The translations under genes were made by a program, and so were the position numbers. 64,000 bases of DNA, taken from NCBI GenBank assembly GCA_034401795.1, contig CM067369.1, positions 93,809,712-93,873,711 of the forward strand, given 5' to 3'. Source of the DNA: Chaetoderma sp. LZ-2023a. Its lineage: Eukaryota; Mollusca; Caudofoveata; Chaetodermatida; Chaetodermatidae. The notes beneath the pieces are model-generated. The model searched no databases. It was given only the letters and a program-made list of their open reading frames with translations, and had not been told where the DNA came from. Shown one piece after another: positions 20,680 through 29,624 of the stretch. Position 1 is the stretch's first letter, and each line of letters opens with the position of its first letter.

Positions 20680-21686
20680 CCGTGATTTCTCAGCTAAAGG
20701 TCGCCCTCAAACAAAGGACGCTGTCCCAAATTTGACCAAAATCCACCCAAAAACTTGTATTCAAGTATAAGACGCTGTTAAATTTAGAAAAACGTACCTT
20801 TAAAAAATCATCAATTAAAAATTACCATCACTCAGCGCTATGTTTAATGTATGGCGAAAAATTATCATGGTGGAAGCGAAATTATTAAATAGGACCGCCT
20901 AAATATTGTGTATCTTCAGTAAAGATCGTTTATTACATCAAAATCTCAATCTAATTTTGGCATAAAATGTCTCCTTGAAAATATAGAAATCACGTAACAG
21001 AAACAGAATGTAATGGCGCTTTTGCATTTGGAGGCGCTGTGTGATCTTATGCGCTAACGGGAGTTGGTTATCTGGCTCTTTTGCGATTCCGCTAACGGGA
21101 GTTGGTTATCAAACGGGTATGAGAATATTCAGATGGTAACGAGTTGTAATGACTCTTTTGCGTTTGGCGGCGCTGTGTGATCTTATGCGCTAATGGGTGT
21201 TGTTTATCAAACAGGTACATGAACATTCAGCTCCTATCGCACAATGATGATATATAGCAATTTCCGAGTCCAGAATATTTAGATCCGAGTACTCGCTCTA
21301 ATTAGAATAAAGATCTTTTGCGATTGGAGGCGAATCACGTGATTTATACATGTATCTTTTCACAACGCCATTTTATGTCAAATTCTGGATTAATTTTGAT
21401 GTAATAAGTGATATTTATTAAAGAATAAGCAATATTTAGGCGCCCCAATTTAATAATTTCACTTCCGCTTGGTGTTTTTGGAGTATACATTAAACATAGT
21501 CGTCAGGTGGCGCGAATTGTCTAGGGTAATATTTAGTTCAATTTCCATGGTATAATCTTTGACTTTTTAAGAAAGATTTTGTCCCGAAAATGTGTTCAAG
21601 AAATGTTCTCGGTTATAGGACGCACCCCCCTTCCTAGAATATGTAATTTGACAAAAAAACTGCGTCCTTGAGTCAAATTTTTACGG
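20680..21686 (+). mobile_element. Non-autonomous Tigger-like element inside D0
   Basis: Imperfect terminal inverted repeats (CCGTGATTTCTCAGCTAAAG on the left; CCTTGAGTCAAATTTTTACG G on the right) sit between TA dinucleotides at 20678 and 21687. The left 100 bp match the end of the decayed Tigger transposon at 9807. A, B and C lack this block at the same place, which gives the empty site. No coding capacity. Confidence 0.8.
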
Positions 21687-21740
21687 TACTAATTTATTAA
21701 CTAAAATTCTCATTGTCTTCGTCTTCTGGCCTTTTTTCAG

Positions 21741-23524
21741 AAGCCTGGTTGCCCTACTTGTGCAAGGTTTTTGAAAGGAAGATTCTCCCCACAGTTATGT
21801 TTCCAATGCAGTCCTTGTGGCCCATTGCTAAACTGTGACATCTGTAAAAAGTAGGGGGAGGGGGACGAGCTAATCTCTGAGTTTCTATCATTACAGGCCA
21901 AGGAGAAGGCGATAGAGGAGGAGAGAAGAACGAGGTTCTTGGTAAGGAGGGTAAGAGGAGGGCCTCATCCACCATGGATAAGGAGGCCTTCCGTATTGAA
22001 ATGTTGGGATTAAGGATTTGGTTCCAGAGTTGCTTCGTGGCATGCATCCCGGACCAAATCCTTTATTGTCGTCTTCTGCTCCGGAGCAGATAATCCCCAC
22101 CTCTGAATCGGTGCTCTGTAGGGACTTAGCAGTTTTCGTCCAAGATTCAGAGGTGGCCCCATTAGAGGGGGTAGTCCCCTATGAGGACACTGGCAGCAGG
22201 CTTGCCGCGCCGCTTGTTCGGGGACAGGTGTCACTGGAGCCTGGTGCCTGCTTATCAGGCCAGCATTATCCGCACCCTACAGGTACTACTACCTCCTATG
22301 GTACATTTCCTGGCCAGTCCGGGTTAACATTCTTCGCTGACCTGGAGTCTAATCTTTCTGGCCAGGAAGAAGAGGATTATCTGGTGGGTTCTCCTTCTGA
22401 CACCGTGGCCATAGACATTGACGTATGTGCTCGCGAGGAGCATGGGCGACATTTTCCATGGGACTACTCACGCAGATCTGATGGCCAGCATTACCGCATA
22501 CTTCGGCTTGCCGATGGTGTAGCAGGTTCTGGCCAGGGCCGTGGTGTGGCGAAATTTTCCCCACGCAATACCACGGCGCCTGCTCCTGGTTAAGCCTGTC
22601 AGTTTAGCATGCCTGCTCTTTCAGGCTTGCATGCTTTCTCAGGCTTGCCAGGAGTATCAGTTCCTCCAGCCACGTACACGTCTACGATTGCTCAGGAGGA
22701 TGTTGAAGGCCCACGCCTTGTCGAGCATTCGCAGGTAGCCACAGAGGAAGACTGCTCTGACGCTTGTCATTGGCTAATAAACGTCAGGGACCAGCGCCTG
22801 TGGCTGGCAGGTAAGCCGACTACTGCCGTTATGCGAAATGATATCGCATCGTACCTGAGGAGTATCAGAGGTATGGTGTGGTGCCTAAGCCAAGCCATGA
22901 CCTCGCTGCGCTAGGCGAGGATACGCGGCCAGGCTCCCGGTCTGACACGGGAGCGCTGTGCTCGAACATTTTGTGTTCGGCAAATACTGCATTGTGCGAT
23001 GTGGAGGAGAGTTCAAGAGCGTCTACTGCATCGCTTACAGGGGTAGTAACAGCATCTGCATTATGCCAGCCTAGTCTGGTAACAGTCCAGAGAGCCATCC
23101 AGGATGGTATTAACCTGGCTCTGGATTGTTTAACACGGTCTGTGACCAGGAGTGTCCGGGCGCGGCGCACGTTTGCCTTAGACAACTTGTGCCCATCCCA
23201 GGACCTGTATAATAGGCTGCTGCGTACGCCTATGACTGGTCCTGGTCTCTTTGGAGGTGAGGGATGTAAGTACCTCCAGGAGACGGTCACCCTGGTCAAT
23301 AACCAGAGGGCGTTGCGCGAGCAATTTGAAGTGCTCCACAGAGAGCGCGTTCGCGCAGCTCCCCCTGCGTATCATCCCCTGCAGGCTTGAGGTGGCAGTG
23401 GCCAGGTCAGAGGCCAGCCACCAGTGCAGCGCCGGCCATGGCCGCGCATGCTTCGGCCAGCAGCGAGGGGGTCGCAGGCTCCTCCAGCGCAGCCAGTGGA
23501 TCTGGTCGTGGTAATCGTACCTGA
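21741..23524 (+). pseudogene. D0 gag (degraded)
   Basis: Begins after CTTTTTTCAG with KPGCPTCARFLKGRFSPQLC, keeping the Cys spacing of intact copies (C-x2-C-x12-C-x2-C-x2-C-x5-C-x2-C). A TAG stop follows directly after the last Cys pair, and more stops and frameshifts follow. Later pieces still read SRSDTGALCSN, DGINLALDCLTRSVTRSVRA and FALDNLCPSQDLYNRLLRTP. The terminal UGA at 23522 is in the position used by the other copies. Confidence 0.85.
23522..23524 (+). other. In-frame UGA between D0 gag and YR frames
   Basis: After ACC TGA the same frame continues AGG GTC GGT TAC without a stop into the region equivalent to the YR frame of A, B and C. Confidence 0.5.
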
Positions 23525-25440
23525 AGGGTCGGTTACCACAGTAAGAACCACTCCAGTGCTTCTGGACCAGGAGACCGTGCCACTCTTGCGCTACTTATGT
23601 CCACCTCTCTCCCTAGGTGGTCCAGTGGGAGGCTGGTTGGCCCACCACAAGCAAGAGTGGGAGCGGTTAACTCAGGACTGTTTAGTCTTGAGATGGCTTT
23701 CAGTCGGGTATCATCCTGACTGGATAGCAGGACCGCCATCGCAGCTGTCTCTGGTTCCAATCTGGACTCAAAATCCAAGGCACAAAAGTGCCCGGGCTTC
23801 TATTCGACCGTGTTCCTGGTGACAAAGAGCACTGGATGGTGGAGACCAATTCTCAACCCCAAGCCATTGAACAAGTTCATAGACACACCAAGTTTCAAAA
23901 TGGAGACTGAAAACGGTGTTGGCAGGGTCGGAGAAGGGAATGTGGACAGCATCAATAGACCTGAAGGATGCTTATTTCCACATTCCAGTAGCATGGAGTT
24001 TTCATCGTTTCCTGAGGTTCGCATTCCAGGGCAGACAGTGGGAATTCAGGGTTTTATCCTTTGGAATTTCAACGGCTCTTCAGGTCTTCACCAGGGTGGT
24101 TCTTGCTATAACAGCATACCTCCGCAGGAGAAGCATAGCAATCCACACATACATAGACGACTGGCTGTTAAAAGCACACAATCAGGAAAGTCTATCAGAA
24201 AATCTGGAGATGGTTTTGAAAACTCTCACAGACTTAGGCTGGATAATCAACTTTCAAAAATCAGAGCTGACTCCATCCCAGAAGTTTGTTTACATGGGAA
24301 TGTTCTTCGATCTAGAGATAGGATATGTTTATCCTTCTCAGGAGAGGGTACACATACTCATCTAATTAATACAGTCAGTGTGCAACAGTCGTCATGTCCT
24401 GGCATGGGTTTAGTTGAGAATGCTGGGGTTGATGGTTTCTCTGGAACCAGTCATTCCTCAGGTGGCCTTACGCCGGCGGCCAATCCAGTTATTTATCATC
24501 ACTCAATTACCCAGAGTACAGGATCACTGGACTCGAACGTGTCAGTGTTGGAGCCTCTTATTCACCACCTTCAGTGGTAGATGAAGACAGAGAATCTCCT
24601 GGCAGGGGTGTTGCTAACCCCTTCCCACCCTCAGTTGACAATGTATACAGATGCATAGATGGAGGGGTGGGGAGCTTGCCTGGAAGAAGCCACCGTATCA
24701 GGGCTTTGGAATCTGGATCAGTCACAAAAACATAGATCAGACAACTCAACAGTAGAGACTTGCATAAATCGCCAGGGCGGAACGAAGTCGCCCAGTCTCT
24801 GTTTGATGACATGGAAACTGCTTTGCTGGTGCCTGGATCACAGGATCACCTTGAAAGCAGTTCATATTCTGGGAAGGTTAAATCTGCTAGCAGATTCATT
24901 GAGCCGAAGGATGAGTGTTTTACCTACGGAATGGCAACTAAATCAATGTGTGGCGGATCATCTGTTCAACCACTGGGGAAAACCCAACATAGATTTATTT
25001 GCAACAAAGAAGAATGCGAAGATGACGACGTATGTCTCTCCGATTCCAGATCCGAGCGCTATCGCAACAGATGCGTTAGCTATCAGTTGGGTGGGAATGT
25101 ATGCATACGCATTCCCTCCAGCAATCCTGATTCCAAAAATTCTTCAGAAAATCAGACAGGACAATTGCTAAGTGCTTCTGATCACCCCAAATTGGCCAAG
25201 CCGATCATGGTATACAGATCTGCTGGACCTTCTCGTCTGCAATCTGGTTCCTCTGCCTCTGATGGATAATATTATCTTCCAGGGCAAAGCCCTTCACAAC
25301 AACCCATCAATGGTCAGATTGACTGCATGGATGTTGTTAAGAAATCTAGAATTAAGGAGGGCCTTTCTGAGCAAGCAGCTATGTTCAATGCGAAAGTGTG
25401 TCTAATAATAATTATAAAATCGATAGATTTGCTGAATGGT
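23525..25440 (+). pseudogene. D0 reverse transcriptase / RNase H (degraded)
   Basis: Recognisable pieces: MWTASIDLKDAYFHIPVAWS (RT), TYIDDWLLKAH (the YxDD box), VYMGMFFDLEIGYVYPSQER, and RNase H remnants near 24640-24900 ending in LLADSLSRRM. Deletions of roughly 80 nt remove the segment after IWTQNP and the part of RNase H holding its catalytic Glu. Frameshifts split the frame. Not functional. Confidence 0.85.
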
Positions 25441-26323
25441 GCTCACAAAGATGTATTAATCCAATGGATTCATCTATTCGGGTAGTAGCCGATTTCCTCT
25501 GTCGCCTATAGCCTCAAACTAACTCTATTGCTGGCTATAAGTCAGCTTTAATGACAGTTACCCCTTACTTGGCTAATACGGGAAGTGATGAAGTAAGTAC
25601 ATTAAATACTTTAATTAAAGACATGGGCAATCTAAGACCAAGGAATCCCCCAGTGATTCCGTCTTGGAGTTTATCTCTAGTGCTCCAGGTACTAGCTGAT
25701 AAGCCATTTGAAACCACTTAGTTCCATTTCTATGAAAATGTTGACACTTAAAACTGTATTTTTAATTGCTGTGGCCTCGACACTTAAAACTGTCTTTTTA
25801 ATTGCTGTGGCCTCGGCAAGGCGGAGAAGCGAAATTCATACCTTATCAGCCAAGGCAGACCATTATGTGGTTATAAGGGAAGACCTTAAGCTTCTACCTA
25901 GGATAAATTTCATGGCAAAAACTCAGTCTTTGAAATATCCAGGTTAACCCATATTTTTACCTGCTTTGACTATATGATCCTAATTCATACGCATGGTGTC
26001 CAGTCCGAGCATTAAACCGGTACAAACAACGCACTCAGGAATGGCAGATGGACCCAACAGCGTTATGGTTGTCATATATTGAACCCCATGGCAGGGCGTC
26101 TAAGGACACCATTTCCAGGTGGATTGTAGAGTGTATTCAATTTTGTCATAAATCTGCCACCGGTAAACAAGTGTTCACGGCATAGTGGCTTCTACTGCCC
26201 TGTTTAATGGGGTCCCTGTGGATGACATTATATCAGTAGCCCAGTAGCACTGAGTCAAGTTTTACCGACCATTACCTCCGTGACACCTAGAATCCTCTCG
26301 CCTTATCGATTTTGAAAAAATAA
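25320..26323 (+). pseudogene. D0 tyrosine recombinase (degraded)
   Basis: Shows SARRRSEIHTLSAKADHYVV around the first catalytic Arg and a shared C-terminus ending in LSILKK, with frameshifts, a lost HxxR box (the AHSVRG region is deleted at about 26170-26185) and a 42-nt tandem duplication at about 25740-25820. Homologous to the intact YR of B. Confidence 0.8.
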
Positions 26324-26608
26324 TTTAGGTGTACATATTTTGATGAGGTTCTCATGTTTTACATATTTCACAATTTATCAATGGTAACAACCACTTACTT
26401 GGACTGCATCAGCCTTCACCAATAGGATGATGATGACAGCAGCCAACTTCCACAAGGTCAGGCTTGTTTATGTGTTGTTTTTTGTTGATTGTGTTGTCAC
26501 ATGACCCTTTGTTATTAATATGGTGATGGTACGTGTTTTATATGGTTCATTCTTGAGAGTATACGAAAATGAAGCCGTACGTAGATAGCATATGGGACAT
26601 TGAGGTCA
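26324..26608 (+). other. D0 3' untranslated region, left of insertion A
   Basis: Homologous to the 3' regions of A, B and C (GTATACGAAAATG and GGGACATTGAGGTCATT). It is cut at GGTCATT by element A and resumes at 33505 with CTGTCTTCCTCCC. Confidence 0.8.
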
Positions 26609-26803
26609 TTTCACATCAAGAGTATACTTACCTCCCTAATACTTTTGATATTGCTAAATATCGGCTTTCACTCAATAAAACACTCAGATTAAAAACAGTT
26701 AGGTGCCCCTACTGGGCAGGGAGTCAGAGGTAGTCCGGCGGATGCTCGCCCCACCACCGCGCATGCGCCGACTACTACTGCCTCTTTGCTCATTTATTGG
26801 CAA
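26609..26803 (+). repeat. A left ITR
   Basis: Inverted complement of 33288-33504. Private change ACTGCC is mirrored as GGCAGT in the right ITR. Confidence 0.95.
26759..26800 (+). promoter_or_regulatory. GCGCATGCGC / ATTGG module, A
   Basis: GCGCATGCGC (26759-26768) and ATTGG (26796-26800) at the standard 37-bp spacing. The middle ACTTCC motif is ACTGCC here. The leader ATG lies 135 bp from the first motif. Confidence 0.55.
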
Positions 26804-26893
26804 AGGGTTACATGCGGTTTTGTGTTTTTTCATACTTTTCTGCGCGTTGCCTTGTTTTTCGCTCACGTTTGACGATTATTTTTTGGTGGAAGC

Positions 26894-26944
26894 ATGTCGG
26901 AAAGGGAGGATTCGCCTTTAGAAGGAGCGGGATCGCTTTATCAG
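26894..26944 (+). CDS. A gag leader exon
   Basis: ATG and 16 further codons, MSEREDSPLEGAGSLYQ, ending CAG|GTGAAT in phase 0. Splicing to the acceptor at 27711 joins it in frame to RPGCPSCGRF. The Gag frame has no ATG upstream of its cysteine motif, so this exon supplies the likely start. Confidence 0.7.
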
Positions 26945-27089
26945 GTGAATTCTTTGATATGCTAGCGTGTTTTGTCCCGGTTTAATGTATTTCCGGGACT
27001 CGCGCTTACCGTGATTAGCGCCTGATTATGTTGGTTTTTTACAACATGGTGCTTCATGTGTCTCATTTCTCTTTGTGTTTTGTCCACAG

Positions 27090-27348
27090 GTATCGCATAG
27101 AAGCTTTGGTGGACTTTTCGGCACAAGAGGATATGTTTTCTCTCCACCACGGTTCCATTTCCTACTAATACTGTTAGGTTATCTAACCAAAAGATCTATG
27201 TTCAGTGAGTTGGAGGCCTGTTATAAAGGTCTTCTCACTTTGCCCTCTTGCTCCAATTCCTTCCCCTAAGGTGGAGAGAATGTAGAGGCGTACTATGGTG
27301 GAGTTCTCCGGTTCATCACGTTGGATGGTTTGTCTATACAAGGATCAG
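27090..27348 (+). other. Conserved block in the A leader intron (possible cassette exon)
   Basis: Lies between an acceptor-like TGTCCACAG and a donor-like CAG|GTATCT. It contains GTTGGAGGCCTGTTATAAAG, TCACTTTGCCCTCTTG and CACGTTGGATGGTTTGTCTA, shared with B, C and D0. No frame stays open across copies, so it may be an untranslated alternative exon or an old coding exon. Confidence 0.4.
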
Positions 27349-27711
27349 GTATCTAATTATAATGTAAACAAAAGGGGAGATAATTTCCCTTTTTGCCAAT
27401 GCTAGAATTGGAAGGAGTTATCTCTGTATATCTGATTGTTGTGTACTCGAAATGCCAATTCAACGGAAATGTTCCGTTTACTTATACAATTCGTTCTTGC
27501 TCTTGGTGCTTGTTGCGGATCGATTAATTTGGTCACGAGAGTGATGACGTCATAATCGGCCTTGGCCTTTTTATTAACAATTAACGTTTTGTCCATGGCT
27601 GGTTCTTCTTGATTTCTGATCTTGATGATCCTGTCCTCTCTTTTTAGTTGGTTTTGAGTTCGCTAACCTTAACTATCTTGCTCATTGTCCCTGTCCTTTG
27701 TCCTGTTTCAG

Positions 27712-29181
27712 AGACCTGGTTGCCCGTCCTGCGGGAGGTTTCTTAAAAGCCGCTTCGTCCCGCACTTGTGCTTCAGCTGCAGTCCCTGTGGACCGTTGCT
27801 GAAGTGCGACGTATGTAAGCTGTGGGGGGGCGAATTAATGTCTGATTTTCTCGCATTGCAGGCAAGGGAGAAGGTAATGGAGGAAGAGAGGAAGAAGAAG
27901 GAGAAAGTGTGTAAGAAGGGTAAGAAGAAGGCCTCATCCGCGGTGGATATGGAGGCCTTCAGGTCCGAAATGTTGCAAGAGATGCAGAGGACAATAAAGG
28001 ATCTGGTCCCAGAGTTGCTTCGTGGCATGCTCCCTGGGCCAGCTCCTTTGTTGTCCTCGGCATCTGCTTACGAGCAGGTGATCCCCGCCTCTGAATCCGG
28101 TCTCTTTAGGTCCGGTCCGGTTGTGGATTCAGAGGTGGCCCCTTTGTTGGGGGCAGTCCAAGGCCCTGGCAGCAGGCATGGCGCCGCGCCGAGGGGCCGT
28201 GGACAACGGTTGTTGCTGGGACCCGCGGTCTGCTCATCAGACCCCGGGTATCCGCGCGCCGAAGGTGCCAAACCCTCCTATGGCACCTTTCCTGGCCAGT
28301 CCGGGTTAGCTCTCTTTGCTGACCCGGAGTCTAATCTTTCTGGCCAGGAAGAAGAGGATCTCCTGCTGGGGTCGCCTTCTGAGGACGTGGCCATGGAATA
28401 CGACGTCTGTGCACCCCTCGCGGGGAATGCAGGCGACGTGTTCCATGGTTCTACTCACGCAGGAGTAGATTTCACGGTCCAGAGGGTGTCCCCGGGCGGT
28501 GCTGTTGACCACGGATACCGCATACCTCGGCTTGCCGATGGTATGGCTGGTGCTGGTCAGACCCGTGGTAGAGCGGTGTTTACCCCGCGCTCTGCCACGG
28601 CGCCTGCTCCTGGTCAAGCCGCGGATTTTAGCATGCCTGCTCTCTCGGGCCCGCATGCTTTTCCAGGCTTGCCAGGGGTATCAGCTTACCCGCCGTCGAC
28701 ATCAACTGCGAGTGCTCTGGAGGAAGACGAAGGCCCTCGTCTAGTAGAGCGCTCGCAGTTAGCCACGGAGGAGGATTGGTCGGATGCTTGCCAGTGGCTG
28801 GTGAGTGTTCGGCCAGATCTACCCGTGGAGCTGCCGGCTAGCCAGCGTGACCATAGGCCGTGGTTAGCTGGTAGGCCGGCGGCTACCGCTATGCCATCTC
28901 TGCCGCTTGCTGAGCATGTCGTGGACATGTTCGAAGCGGCAGAGGCGTCCATTAAGGTGAATGGACGTCTCGCGAAGGCCCCTCGCGAGGTGGCGAAGCG
29001 GTGCCGCATCGTGCCCCTGGATTACCAGCGGTACGGTGTGGTGCCAAAGCCGAGCGTTGATGATCGCGCGGCTTTGGGCGAAGATGCGCGGCCGGGCTCC
29101 CGTTCTGACACGGGAGTCTTGTGCTCGAACGCGTCCAGAGAGCCATTCAGGATGGTATCAACCTGGCTTTGGACTGTTTGA
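27712..29181 (+). pseudogene. A gag, N-terminal part (frameshifted)
   Basis: Acceptor TGTTTCAG ends at 27711. The exon encodes the Cys motif (RPGCPSCGRFLKSR, LCFSCSPCGP, CDVCK), a Lys/Glu-rich coiled-coil-like stretch (REKVMEEERKKKEK) and the variable Pro/Gly/Ser-rich middle. It follows the intact Gag of C to ...DTGVLCSNA. There 136 nt present in C (57359-57494) are missing (junction 29133/29134), shifting the frame and ending at 29181. This copy cannot make full-length Gag. Confidence 0.9.
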
Positions 29182-29624
29182 CGCGGGCGGTAACCAGAAG
29201 TGTCCGGGCGAGGCGCACGTTTGCGCTTGACAATCTGTGCCTGTCCCAGGACCTGTATAATAGGCTGCTGCGGACGCCTATGACAGGTCCTGGTCTCTTT
29301 GGAGGTGAGGGATGCAGGCACCTCCAGGAGACGGTCACTCTGGTTAATAACCAGAGGGCGCTGCGGGAACAATTTGAGGTGCTCCGGCGGGAGCGTGTTC
29401 GCGCGGCACCCCCTGCGTATCGTCCTCTGCAGGCTCGAGGTGGTGCTGGCCAGGTCAGGGGCCAGCCACCGTCGCAACGTAGGCCTAGGCCACGGGCGAT
29501 TCGGCCAGCAGTGAGGGGGGCGCAGGCTCCCCAGCCGCACCCAGCCAGACAGCAGCCCGCGCACCGTGGTGCGCGCGGCGCTGGGCGGGGCGCGCGGGGA
29601 TCTGGTCGCGGTAATCGGGCCTGA
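29134..29624 (+). pseudogene. A gag, C-terminal part
   Basis: Downstream of the deletion the Gag frame resumes with VQRAIQDGINLALDCLTRAV, FALDNLCLSQDLYNRLLRTP, and the Arg/Gly-rich tail ending GRGARGSGRGNRA, which probably binds nucleic acid. Ends at TGA 29622-29624. Confidence 0.85.

Noticed and set aside
22018-22593. 191-codon frame in D0 gag as a separate gene
   Set aside because: It is a fragment of the degraded D0 gag, colinear with B and C.
27090-27281. Middle block translated as part of Gag after the leader exon
   Set aside because: In the leader frame it hits a stop in A and at once in D0; skipping it to the TTTCAG acceptor gives an open, conserved protein.
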